Of a stretch of 64,000 nucleotides of DNA, positions 46,896-58,380 are shown in pieces. The notes under the pieces were generated by a model. It was not told the origin of the DNA. It saw only the letters and a program-made list of their open reading frames with translations, and did not search any database. Source of the stretch: Euryodendron excelsum (lineage: Eukaryota; Streptophyta; Magnoliopsida; Ericales; Pentaphylacaceae); NCBI GenBank assembly GCA_033060915.1, contig CM065387.1:40934501-40998500 (forward strand), given 5' to 3'. Made by a program: the position numbers and the translations under genes. Each line of letters starts with the position of its first letter. The first letter of the stretch is position 1.

Positions 46896-49800
46896 TGTGA
46901 TATCCCGAACCTCTATTTATTTATATTAATGTGAATTTTTAGTGTTGGCATTGTTTAATGTTAATTATTTCATCATTTGGGTCAAACATGACCAATAAGA
47001 GTGTATGTTGTAACTTAAGTTTTTGGGGTGAGACACATGGGATTATTTCCATGTGTATCATCTTTATACACTTATACACAAGACTCATACATAACACACA
47101 CACCCACCAACTGGTTGAGAGAGAAGATAGGGAGAAGAGGAGAAGAGAAAGAGGGGAAAGAAGATTGAAGGAAGAGGAGTTTCGAGAGCCTCAACCCAAG
47201 CCAAGAGAAGCCATTAGAAGACTTTAACAAGTTTGAAGAAAGGTAAGGTTTCATTCTCTCTCTACAATTGTCTATATATGTATCTATCTTGTTGGGTTAA
47301 GTTGTTGGGTTGTTATGGGGGACTTCCTTGAGTCCTAAATTGGTTAAACCTAGGGAATTGTAAACCCCATTGGAAGATTTGAGAGTTTGGGATCGAAATC
47401 CCCAATTTATGCAAGTTAGGGCTTGGATTCCTAAAATGCTAGATTCCTTTGATCTACTTATTAGTTTAGCTTTATTTTGAGGTATTGTCATCCTTTTGGG
47501 ACAATCTTTGAACCCTAAAAGTATTGGTAAAGTTTGATAGAGTTTGGGGTGATTTGGGTTGGAAATCTAAGGCTTGAAAAACTCATTTTCTCCAACAAAA
47601 TATACAGGGATAGTTAGGACGGCACATTTTAGCGTCCTGACAATTAATTTTGAAGCTTGGAGTAGCCACGGGTCATCAGGACGCAAAATGTTGCTTCCTG
47701 ACAATGGTGCTTTTGAGATATCAAGCCCTCGGGTCATTAGGACACAACATTTTGCATCCTGACGATGGTATTTTTGGGAAAATGTAAGCCTCGGGTTGTC
47801 AGGACTCGCTTGCTAACGCTCGTGTCTGACAACACTAACACTATTTAGTAAAATAGGCATAACTTTCACTAGAAAACTCAAATTGATGCACTATTTAAAA
47901 CATTATAAAATAGACTCATAGACCTTTGTACCCATATAAAGTTTGCTCTCTAATTCCTTATATATTGAGAGATATGAAAGTTTAAAGTTGACCTAAAACT
48001 ATGCCAAAAACCTTATTTTTCCAAAGTGTTACCCCATTCTTCGTGAGACCTAACTTCTTCACCCGAAATTTTTTTTTAAGCCATAACCTATCAAATTAAA
48101 GGCCTTCAAGCCTATTTTAATATGGAACTAACCTTGTGTGAGAATCCTTTGTTTGGGGTGATTGGGACGCGATGAAAGAATCGACGTCCCTAGTTTCATA
48201 CTTCACCCTCAACCTTATGTTCTCGTTTTACGTTGGAGTCTTGCTCTAGAGTAGTCTCGCTCTTCCATGGTGAGAGTGAGTTGTTGGTGATTTGGGGTCA
48301 AGGGATTTATGTGCTTAGTCTTGGTTTATGTGTTATTGTCTTGCCATAGCATCGTGTACTGATGTTCCATGTTCTATGTGAATTATGTGTAGGACTACCT
48401 TGCTTAACACCCATTCAATTAGACAGAGGTGAGTAAAGATATGCCATGAGTAAATTCTACTACTTTCCAACTATTTTAAGTTCAAACCATATCATACAAT
48501 GTTTTACATATGTTTTCAATGCCTTAATGATTATGTTCAAGTATAAATGTCATGCTTTAAATTACATACGAATCTTACCTGTGATGTGAATTACAACCTA
48601 TGAACTAGAACGTTCATATAAAGTAGATACAAGATTCCTAACGTACAACTCTAACTCAAGGTCTCTTCATGGCGAGACTTTAATCTAGCTCGATAGTCCT
48701 AGGATGCGGGAAGTGAAATAAACCATCGACATGTAAGGTCTTTCGTGGCAAGACCCTAAACTAACAGCGATGGTCCTACGATAGGGGACGCAAAATAATC
48801 TATCATCATGTAGGGCGATGTCCCTTGGCTTAAAAGTCTAGATGTGACCTTTATAATTACTATAACTGAGCATAGCTCTTATGATTGACTTAATAAGCCT
48901 ATGAGTGACCTTTATAGTTACTGAGCCTAGCTCTTATAATAAGCCTATGTGTGACATTTATGGTTACTAACTGACCTTAGCTCTTATGATAAGTCTATAT
49001 GTGACCTTTATCGTTATTATAATTGAGCCTAGCTCTTATGATTAGCTCAAGGAGCCTATGTGTGACCTTTGTGATTGTTAATGATTGACCATAGCTCCTA
49101 ATGACTAACCCTTGTTTCACGATTGAACCATGCTCTCATGATTAGCTTAAAGCACTCTATGTTACTAATAACTGAGTGTAGCTCTTAATGACTGAGCCTA
49201 GCTCTCATAGTTGACTTAAAGAACCTATGCATGACCTTCATAGTTACTATGTTGGCCTAAAGAGCCTTATGCGTGACCCTTGTGGTTACTATGATGCCCA
49301 ATACCAGAAAGACCTCTTAAGTGGGGTGAAGTGAGGGATATGTTGGCCTAAGGAGCCCTATGTGTGACCTTTATAGTTACTGATGCAGAGCCTAGCTGTG
49401 AAGTTGGTCTAAAGAGCCCTATGGTGACCTTTATGGTTACTGATATAGAGCACAACTCTGATGAAAAGACATGACGCACACTTATGTTCTAGAACGAGAA
49501 ATATGATTCATTCAAATAATTCACAACGAGTTGCATATGTTTTCACAATATACCTTTCCTATTTATGATGTTATGATATGTCCTACGGTACCGTGCCATG
49601 GTATGCTTATAACAAGCCACACTATGCCAGACATGATCATGTTACGATTTACGTCTCATGCCTATAATACTATGTTCAAATGATATAATGTTTCAATATG
49701 ATGCTTATGCTACCTATGTTTTCATATCTACACTTTATACGATTTCGAGAATAATAGTATAAATGCGTCTAAGGTTATACGGCGAGCTAAGATGTACACT

Positions 49801-50469
49801 CACAAGTTATGATATATTATGTTAATGATAAGCCATATCATAACTTACTAGTTCATGCTACGACGTGACTGCCGCTCTTCTTCAACATTATGTTTTAGAA
49901 ATGATGAAATACTTTACTATAAAAGCCTATGCTTCATGGGTCTTTAATATTATACTTATACGTCTCTAAGTTCTTATCACTTATGCATAAATATACCTCT
50001 ATTGTCATGTACATTAAATATAAATGTAGTCTATGGTATTTTATGTTCATGCATTATTGTTATTCACTAAGCATTAGCTTACGTTTTCTAAAAATGTTTT
50101 CAAGTGACCAAACTGGGAAGCCTTAAAGGAGGCCCATTACGTGGATATTTGGACTGCGGCTCACGGGCCTTATGTTATGTAGTGATATAGGGGTTGGACC
50201 CTAATGTTTTGTAATATTATAATGTTATAACTGTGGTGGCCTTTGATAGGCCCATCTTATGGAATGTTTATGTTTGGGAGATTAGGCACAGCTCTGCTAT
50301 GTATGACACATGTTTTACCTTACATTTATAAAGTTTTAATTCTACAATTATGTATCTTTTAACTAATAAATGCGCAGGTGTTCAACCGGGTTATGTAATG
50401 CTGTCGTAGCCAAGCTACTAGCCTGTCATACACCCTAAATTCGTATAGGCCGGGTTTCGGGACGTGATA
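46896..50469 (+). mobile_element. Solo LTR, 3.57 kb, with ACTAC target duplication
   Basis: Starts TGTGATATCCCGAAC and ends TTTCGGGACGTGATA. A perfect ACTAC duplication lies on both sides (46891-46895, 50470-50474) and the copia RT frame is split in the middle of a Thr run. The ends fit long LTRs that begin TGTGACATCCCGAA and end in GTGACA, with the last CA mutated to TA. Such LTRs occur in chromovirus (Del/Tekay-type) elements; that affiliation is inference. There is no primer site, second LTR or coding sequence. Confidence 0.72.
48830..49460 (+). repeat. Degenerate ~60-bp repeats inside the 3.57 kb solo LTR
   Basis: A theme of GAGCCTAGCTCTTATGATAAGCCTATGTGTGACCTTTATGGTTACT, in pieces, recurs about ten times with variable spacing. 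It sits in the middle of the solo LTR and is not coding. Confidence 0.75.
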
Positions 50470-50474
50470 ACTAC

Positions 50475-51220
50475 AAATCTTGATAAAGATGAAAATAGTA
50501 AGTCGGTAGATGAAAAGAAATATCAAGGTATGATTAGCTCATTACTTTACTTAATTGTTAGTAGACCCGATATTATATTTAGTATGTTCATGTGTGCTCA
50601 ATTTCAATTATTCCCCAAAGAATCACATCTTACTGCTATCAAAATAATATTTTGTTATATATTAGGAACAAAAAATATAGGATTGTGGTATCCTAAAGAC
50701 ATATTTTTTGACTTAATTGGATATTCTGATGCGGACTATGTTGGTGGTAAAATTGATAGAAAAAGTACTAGTGGCACGTGTCAATTTCTTGAACACTCTT
50801 TAATCTTATGGTTTAGTAAGAAACAAAATTCGGTTGCTTTATCCATGCTAAAGCTGAATATATTACGGTTGGAAGTTGTTGTGCACAAATTTTATGGATG
50901 AAACAACAATAAAAATATTTTGGATCACATTTTGATCATATTCCTACTAGATATCGATGTGATAATACTAGTGCTATTAACTTGTCCAAAAATCCAATCC
51001 AACATTCTAGAACTAAACATATTAAAATTTGACATCATTTTATAAGAGATCATGTTCAAAAGGGTGATACTGTTCTTGAATTTGTTAACACTGACCATCA
51101 ATTAGCTGATATTTTTATAAAATCCCTAAGTGAAGATAGATTTTGTTTTATAAGAAAAGAATTTGGTATGTCTAATCATATTATACAAATACCTGATGTT
51201 GATATGTTTTTGCAAGAATG
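50475..51220 (+). pseudogene. Copia RT C-terminal part and RNase H
   Basis: Open from TNLDKDENSKSVDEKKYQG: SSLLYLIVSRPDIIFSMFMC, then RNase H (GYSDADYVGGKIDRKSTSGT, WFSKKQNSVAL) followed by a frameshift, RYRCDNTSAINLSKNPIQHS, DHQLADIFIKSL, and a stop after MFLQE. This wording is typical of SIRE/Sto-like copia elements. Downstream are (ATT)n (51374-51431) and the polypurine tract at 51490-51507. Confidence 0.88.
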
Positions 51221-51373
51221 ACAAATACTTCTATTCTCCTTTTTATAGGGGGAGGATATACTTATTTACTATATTTCTTTTTGTTGATAACAAAGGAGGA
51301 GAAATATTGTGTTTCGAAAAGAAATGTAAATATTGACTTATTAGGAAAAGTCAAGTAGTGAGGGGAAGATATA

Positions 51374-51430
<57 letters not shown>

Positions 51431-51431
51431 T
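51374..51431. repeat. (ATT)n microsatellite
   Basis: Perfect trinucleotide run of about 19 units in the 3' untranslated part of the copia element, just upstream of its polypurine tract. Confidence 0.95.
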
Positions 51432-51507
51432 TGACAAAATCTTGAAATCATTATCACATATATGTTTCTAAATAATTCATGGTTGCCATCATCAAAAAGG
51501 GAGAGAT

Positions 51508-52026
51508 AGGTTTAGAATCAAGTGCTTACCACTGCACTAAAAGCAATTGCTATTAGCCAAGGCATAACTCTATTTCCTTATACCTTAGCAGTGCAAAGTC
51601 CCGAACTAAATGGTAGGCGGGCATAAGGGTCTACACCATGTTAGCGCCACGGGTTGGCTAGTCTCGTATTCCATGTAGGTCCCCCATAAAACCCAACCAA
51701 GTCAAAGGTCGATTACTGGCCCCATAAAGCCAACAATCTCCCCCCCCCCCCCCAGCAACGACCCTAGGATTCGAACCCGTGACCTCGCTCTGATATTAGG
51801 TTTAGGATCAAGCACTTACCACTGCACCCAAAGCAATTGTTATTAACCAAAGCGCAACTTTATTTCCTCATACGTTAGCAGCACAGAGTCCCGTACTAAA
51901 TGGTAAGTGGGCATAAGGATCTCCATCATGTAATTGCCATGAGTTGGCCAGTCATGTACTCCATGTGAGCCTCCCATAAAACCCAACCGAGTCAAAAGTC
52001 GATTGATGGCCTCCACAAAGCCAACA
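51508..52026 (-). mobile_element. TRIM-like miniature LTR element, 519 bp
   Basis: Two near-identical 228-229 bp repeats (51508-51735 and 51798-52026) frame a 62-bp centre. On the minus strand each starts TGTTGGCTTT and ends near AAACCTA. The centre begins with ATATCAGAGCGAGGTC, resembling a tRNA-Met primer site, and ends with a G-run plus AGAT, a polypurine tract. There is no coding sequence. The B-box-like GGGTTCGAATCC in the centre could instead suggest a SINE pair, but the ordered LTR, primer site, purine tract, LTR favours a TRIM. No clear target duplication. Confidence 0.62.
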
Positions 52027-53150
52027 ATCTCTAGCCAAGTTATTAATCAAGGTTAGAAACCTAGTATGGTTTTAACTTAATGGAAAATTCTATTGTTCAT
52101 AGATTTTATACACAAAATTTCATCAAAATAATGTAATAGTGGCTTTTTTGTAATTAGGAGTCATCAAAGTGAATGGCTCTTATTCAACCCCATTATTCTA
52201 AATTTTCTGATTGTATAACATTATCCTAACTCAATTTTATATTTTTCACATGTTTAATTTGTATTATCAGTTCCCTCGTCTCCTAAGCTCTCTCTTTTGA
52301 TTCATTGAAGAATGTAACAACACGAATTACTAGTTATCTGACAAAGGAATAAAAAACAATTCGTATGAGGAGCAGGGTTAACTCAGTGGTTATAGCGTCT
52401 CCACCCATGTTCTAAAGCTATGGGTCCTGTGGCAGAGGCGGCATGTGTCCAAAGTAGCAGTTGCGCCCTCAGATTTTAAAAATTGTACTTTTACTCATAA
52501 TTTTTTAAATGCTTTTCAATTTGACCCTACAAATTAAGAAATGCCCTCTCTTAAATTTCCAAATATTTTATTTTTATCTACAATTTTAAGAAATTTTCAA
52601 TCTGCCCCTCTACAATTTTATAAATGCTCCCTCAAATTTTCATTCTATTTTTAGCTACAATTTTAGAAATATTTTTCCCCAATAAAACTTTATAAATACT
52701 CCGGTAAATAATTACTTTGCATTAAAGACCCTTTTATATATATATATATATATATTAATTTGATACATTATACATTTGTATAGAAAAGTCACCCCAAATC
52801 GATTTTCTCGCTCCACCAATGCCACCCTCCCTCACGTTCAGGGCTTTGCCCCTTCAAAGTACCAAAGAGAAATTAAAAAACAAATGACAGTTGATATAGA
52901 GTAAATGAAAGAATACATTTGAGTTGATACAAATTATTTCCTCCCAGCTAGGTCAAGTATCAAAACAAGTACTCAAGTCCTTCTACATCATGCTAGTTGG
53001 TACTATTACAGGGCCAAGTTATGAGGTAAAATCAAGGTTCAAGAAAGACATAATAACTAGGATTGTTCCTACTCTATATTGCTCCTTATTTCCTTCCAAG
53101 TATCCAAGCAAAGAGAATTAGAAGGTATATAGTAAGAGATCTAGCTAGCT
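52027..53150. other. Spacer between the TE nest and the second chitinase
   Basis: Contains a worn reverse copy of the TAATGCTA MITE family (about 52091-52200), a SINE-like head (GGGTTAACTCAGTGGTTATAG at about 52376, with a damaged B box) and a (TA)n at 52735-52754. No gene is seen. The last part is the 3' flank of the chitinase. Confidence 0.5.
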
Positions 53151-55083
53151 TCAGCAATACAGATTATCACCAGGCTCAACACCAAGCTGGTTGCAGTAAT
53201 CTTTGTAGTACTCAACACGAGCATTGACCGTGTCGGGGTTTCCACCGTCACACTCCAATGCACCGTTGATGGCTCGGATAGTTGCTCCGAATCCTTGGCC
53301 GGAAACTATGGCAGAGTGAACGTTGTTCATCCAATACCACAAGGCGGTCTTGAACGACACGAGTGGATCTGTCGCCACAGTTTCTGGATTGTTGAGTCCA
53401 TCGAAGCCAATGCTGTTCCCGGCAGGACCATAGTTGAAGTTCCATGATAGCTGAATTGGACCTCTGCCGTAGTAACCCTTGCCGGAGACACAGGGATACT
53501 GAGTGTTGGTCTCGTCACAGTAGTCCTTGGAGGCACCATCTATCTCCTCTATGTAGCAAAAGTCTGCACAACATGGAAAATATATCAGTTACATGCAATA
53601 TTCATTGCACAGTAACCAGATCAATTGCACAACAATATATATACATATATGCAGATGGATGTGGGCATTTGTAGAAAATATTGGTTACTACTGTTGTACC
53701 AATAATGCATAATGATATGATTTTCCTAAATTCCAACCATCATAATTAGAAAGGGTAACGAAATGGTTTGGGTTGACCCCTACTCCATTTATGTTATGTC
53801 ATGGTAACCTCTCCTCTTATACATGCCCTACCCTGCTTTGCTCTATTTAACCCCTCTCCACATCCGCTCTGCTTTGCCCCGCGTCGTTTATATTTGTAAA
53901 TTTTTCAATAGATAAAGCAACGAGTAAAATCATAAAAAATAAGAAAAAAATTACGATAATTGTATTTTAATAAAAATACCTACATATAAAAGTATAAATA
54001 TATGTACAAATGAAGCAGGTTTGAGTTGGGACAAATTATTGTACCTTGTCTCCAAATCCACCCGCTTCGATTAGGATCACCACATATCCTGCCCAACAAG
54101 GACGAGAACCCTAGATATCGGGTTATTTTAACATTCTTAATCATGATATCATTTTATTTTAGAAGAAAAAAATTAAATTTTAAAGTAAAAAATCAAAGCA
54201 ATTAAGATTTACATGGCTGTATGCTTCTAATTTATTAGCTCGTTGGTCCCCATTAACATTACGATGTGAGATAACGGTTCTACCCAATATTTACTTGTAG
54301 CTTAGCCATCTACATGCATGTTATGATATAAACCGTCGCTCTCATCTCAAATAGTGCTCTAGTTTTTTGTAGGCCGTTTTGGCCTTTTCCTCTAACAATA
54401 TTCTCTTAACTTATGCGTATATATATACATATTATACACACTATATATAAACTGTGTTTGGCAGCATGGAAACTTGCCTCGAATTTCAAATATTAGTTCA
54501 AATATTGAACTAATATATGAATCATATATACCTTGAAATGGAGTTCGTCTTAGTTCAACTATTGAACTATAATGGTCTTCAATTTCAATTCGAAAGTTTG
54601 GATTCCATGTCACCAAACGCTATACATATTTCTATGATAGAGAGGCAGGAGGAGGGAGCTTGAAAACTTACGTCCAGTCTCATGTGTGACATGAGCAAAG
54701 AAAGCAGCGATTTCGCGCTTAGAATCATCAACAGAACCATCCCTACCAAACAGAGAGTATGAATTAAGGGCCTCGAGAAACACGGATCGGGAGTAGAAGC
54801 TCTTTCCGGCGCAACTTGCAGCAGCTTGATCAATTATCCCATCAAAGAATGCCTGCGTGACAATATCAGACACTACGACATCGTTGGGAGTTGGAGAGGC
54901 ATAACAAGGGCCCTCTTGGCAGCCTGTGCCGCAATAGTCATCACCGGTGCCGCAATACCCAAATCGGCTACAGCACTGGTCTGCGGCACAGCCACAGTCC
55001 TGGCCCGATATGAGCTCCGGCAGGGCTCCGGCGAGGATTCCGGCCAGAATGATTATGAGCACATTATTTCTTGCAGCTACCAT
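53151..55083 (-). CDS. Class IV chitinase (hevein domain + GH19), complete, two exons
   Basis: Exon 1 is 55083-54672 and exon 2 is 53563-53151, joined C|AC across a 1108-bp intron (donor GGAC|GTAAGT, acceptor TTGTGCAG|AC), giving 825 nt and 274 residues. Signal peptide about 1-28 ([16 protein letters not shown] core), eight-cysteine hevein domain 29-60, hinge, then the GH19 domain. The catalytic pair is Glu135 (HVTHETG) and Glu144 (HFCYIEEI); substrate-binding [16 protein letters not shown] and the C-terminal [14 protein letters not shown] follow. Length and lack of a C-terminal extension fit secreted class IV enzymes, which degrade fungal chitin in the apoplast. The intron at HETG is shared with the left-edge copy. 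No defect is seen. The intron carries a worn GC-rich MITE-like block (about 53760-54130). Confidence 0.95.
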
Positions 55084-55157
55084 TTTTTAAGAAGGCATAG
55101 ACAGAGAAGGGAAGAGAAGTAAATGTGAGATGTGAAAGTAAGGATTAGAGAGAGATA

Positions 55158-55166
55158 TATTTATAG
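55158..55166 (-). promoter_or_regulatory. TATA box of the second chitinase
   Basis: CTATAAATA on the minus strand, about 75 bp upstream of the ATG at 55083, which would give a 5' UTR of roughly 45 nt. The transcribed leader is CT-rich. Confidence 0.7.
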
Positions 55167-55269
55167 AGTGCTCAATGGGAGGCCCCAGCTAGGTGTATGG
55201 TGGTTTGTTTGGAAATCAAGTTGGGCATGCAATCTTCTAGAGAAAGCGTGTATGCAATTTTGTGTTTGG

Positions 55270-55281
55270 TTGACTTTGACT
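55270..55281. promoter_or_regulatory. Tandem W-box pair
   Basis: TTGACTTTGACT holds two adjacent W-box cores (TTGACT twice), about 105 bp upstream of the TATA box. WRKY factors bind such sites and paired W-boxes are common in promoters of pathogen-induced genes; use here is inferred. Confidence 0.5.
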
Positions 55282-57308
55282 TCTTCATATATAGGAGGAT
55301 TAAAGTTAGAATGTATGAATATACATACATACACATGTTTGGTCATAAATTTCAAAATTCACGTTGATGGTCCAACACTCTGCACAATAATTCTATTAAA
55401 TTTAGCTGCTTAATAGTCTGATAATTTTATTGAGAAGGTTCTTAACCACTGTAGAGCTAACTTGACTTTGAAGAGTAGTTTGAGATTGTGATTTCTCTAT
55501 CTAGTCGAGTTTTGTGAATTTGTGGTTGTTGTGTGTGTGCGTGTTTGATCTTTCGTTAAACAAAAAAGAAATACTTGAATTTAGCTCTCTCTAATTCTCA
55601 AGAGAATCGGAGATCTCTGAAAATGATTGATCACTAACTGTTATGAAAAAGTCACGTCATCAAATCTTTAGGTTAAATCAAAAAAATAATAAAGATATAT
55701 ATTTTTAGTGCAACGTAATGAGGTCTCAAACTCATAATGACATAAAAAAATGTATTGGAGTCTTGTGTATTCAATTGAAGATTTTCAATTCCCGCAAGAA
55801 TTGATGAAGAGTCGGATCCCTAATCTTCACTTTTGCTCACATCTTAGACACAATTTATGAGCATATATTATGTTGTTTTGACCAAATCCAACCTAAACTA
55901 CTTTATCAAGTTTTCCTTTTCTTTTTTAATGCAGTGATATTTGATGTCCAACCACTCCATTGGACCATACGAATGGCTCTATATATATCAACTACTTCAC
56001 CAAAAAGTCCCCACCACCACCACTTTGTTTTTTTACCCCCTTTCCATCACCCCTTCACCGGCCACGCCCCCACCGTCCCCTCTCATCAACCTCACATTTT
56101 TCACAATCATAGTCTCCTCTTGTTTGAATCTAAAATTTATGAAGGAATGGGGAAATGAAAAAGATAGTTAGATAAAATAAAATGAAGTGAAAGAAGGTAA
56201 AAATAAAAAATAAAAATTCTCGTATTTTGTTAGATTAAGAAAATGAAAAGAAAATTAATGGGTATTTGTCAAAAAAAAAAAAAACTCCATTTTTTTGTTT
56301 TGTTATCCATAACAAAAAATAAACATCATGTATAAATAATTTCATTTTACTTTTTCTTTGAAAAATTCAGATCCGATCATAGGACTAACAATAGAACATT
56401 AGTCCTTTGATGACATTGCAAAGTCAAAACTATATATAGTTTTGGACGTTTTGGTCTGATTTTTGATATGTCACCATGGGATAAATTCTTCTTTGACTTG
56501 TAAAATCCCATTTGAAAATGTCAAAGACGAGGGGTTGTGGATAAGAAAGCCTTGGTGGAGAGAAGAACCTACTTCTGTCTAGCACCATTTAGAGCACGTC
56601 TTCTCTATTTTCCCCACAAAACAGAGAGTGGCTGACTTTGAGATGGCTGACTTTCTTGGGCACTGACTAGTCCCCAAGCACTTATAATCTCCCCATCGCA
56701 TTAGTCAAAATCCATGACAGAGGCTCCAAAGAGAGAACTCAAATTCAGAAACTTCTGCTGCTGTAGGCGGATTCTTGATCACCTCATCTACACTCTTTGA
56801 TTGGGGAATGAATAAATTGAATTATTCCTATTTTAAATTGAAGCCCTGTATTACATTGTTCTCATGATACTCTCATAATTTCAAGTTTTTGCGGAATATA
56901 TGCCAATAAAAAATACTTAAATCACAATTACAAATATTTATGTATCTAATTCACTTCTTCGATCAAAAGAATGAAAATTGTGCTTCCTTTCATTTCCTTT
57001 CTCACCGGAAGAGGAGATTCAGCAATTCTTATGTTTTTCTTTTTTTGTCAATAATTATTGTATTTTAGCATATTTATAAGGAGCCTAACCTGTCATAACG
57101 TGTGTTAAATCCCATATCAAACACGTGCTAGCCGACTGCCTAAGCATGACTTGTACATCAAGCGCACGTCATGCTATTTTCACATTTAATGTCATTTTAT
57201 TGGTCAAGGCTTTGTTTTTGTCTGAAGCGGACAAAAAATTGCATTTTTTCTTAAGGCAAAGGCAAAGGCAAACTAAATGGAATGAACAAAAGAAATGTCT
57301 AGTAGGTT
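55282..57308. other. Intergenic region upstream of the second chitinase
   Basis: No gene recognised. Open frames around 55934-56171 are proline/histidine-rich by composition and lack domains. Further TTGACT motifs (for example near 55460) are scattered through it. Confidence 0.45.
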
Positions 57309-57515
57309 AGAACTGCCTTTTTTTTCTTTTTTTTTAAGGAAACCCAAGAAATATCGACAATATAAACTACTATCCAAAGGGGTGGGGTGGGGGAAATGGA
57401 GATAAAAGTACAACCCTTGATTTGAGGATGGAGAAATAATAATGGGGAGACTCGAACCTGAGACACTGAAATTCCTTACCAACTGAGACATTACTTTTCT
57501 CAGAATTGCCTTTTT
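57309..57515 (-). mobile_element. tRNA-derived SINE with target duplications
   Basis: The body is about 57318-57501, minus strand. 5' head TCTCAGTTGGTAAGG (A box) and GGTTCGAGTC (B box), 3' A-rich tail seen as a T-run at 57318-57338. The flanks AGAACTGCCTTTTT (57309-57322) and AGAATTGCCTTTTT (57502-57515) agree at 13 of 14 positions. It is a different family from the SINE at 12079-12243. Confidence 0.82.
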
Positions 57516-58131
57516 ACCTACGTTGAGATATTTGCATGGGGCTCCTTGGAAAGATTCAAGTGGTTAATTAATGGGCACATAAATTTATGCTAATAAAAAT
57601 AAAATAAACGAAATAATCACTTTATTATATTAAGTCTAGTTTGGATCAGCTTTGTCATGGATTTTTTATTGGGTTTTGGGATAAGTTTTTAGTTTTTAGG
57701 TCTGGTTTTTAATATAAAAAAATTCAAAAGTGTAATCTAAAAGCCTATAAAAAAAAGGTAAAAAAAAAATAATCTGATGCTATTTAAAAAGCATTCATAA
57801 AAATGCTAAAAGCCTAAGAAAAAGAATTAGTTAAAAAACTAATGAATAAATATTGCCCTTTTTATTGTTAGTCAGGGCTCTTGATCTCCCTTGTAAATAC
57901 CCTTATCCCAGCTTGGATGACCTTACTTTGATTGAATCGGAGAGAAGATTAGTCGAGATGCACGCCAATTGGCTCGAACACCCCTAACCGCTAAACTAAA
58001 AATAAATTTAAAAAAATATTTCGATGGCTCGTTAATTCGTGATTAAATTTATGTTATTACCCTCATAAATTTGGCCTTTTCATTGGGATCCCCAACGAGC
58101 GGAAATCATAATAGATAATAAATCCAAATGG
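57516..58131. other. Intergenic, nothing recognised
   Basis: AT-rich sequence without recognisable coding or repeat structure. Confidence 0.4.
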
Positions 58132-58302
58132 GTAATGCTACATAATAATAAAAAAATTTATAAAATTTGTATAAAAAATGATATGGTTAAACGAGAGCCT
58201 TTAATTTTAAAATAAAGCACTCATCATGATTCTTAATAATAAAAAAAGTTATTACCATATTATTCTAGTGAGATTTTATGCACAGATTTTCTAGTAGCAT
58301 TT
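58132..58302 (+). mobile_element. MITE, TAATGCTA family, copy B
   Basis: GTAATGCTACATAATAATAA at the left and CTAGTAGCATTTT at the right are inverted termini. The interior matches 10992-11168 motif by motif (ATGATATGGTTAA, AATTTTAAAATAAAGCACTCA, TTATTCTAGTGAG). Confidence 0.65.
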
Positions 58303-58380
58303 TCGCATCCAAATTGCCCTTCAATGCAAAATGAAGGTAGAAAATGAATTTCCAAAAAACAAGCAGCAAAGACACTTTTC

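Larger units (their letters stand above)
27280..51507 (+). mobile_element. Old Ty1/copia element (SIRE-like), broken by three nested insertions, 3' LTR missing
   Basis: 5' LTR, primer-binding site, gag, protease, integrase, RT and RNase H follow in the Ty1/copia order. Once the three insertions (29508-33178, 35823-45748, 46896-50469) are set aside, about 7.0 kb remains. The end CATCATCAAAAAGGGAGAGAT is the kind of polypurine tract that precedes the 3' LTR in SIRE-type copia elements, but unrelated sequence follows. Each coding part holds several stops and frameshifts, mostly at codons one transition away from Gln or Trp, so the element is dead. Confidence 0.88.

Noticed and set aside
51760..51800. 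tRNA gene (GATTCGAACCCGTGACC on plus, B box on minus)
   Set aside because: Only the B box and a primer-site-like string are present; no cloverleaf can be formed, and it is the centre of the TRIM-like element.
52376..52460. SINE-like head (GGGTTAACTCAGTGGTTATAG)
   Set aside because: The A box is convincing but the B box is damaged and no tail or target duplication is found, so it is not called as an element.
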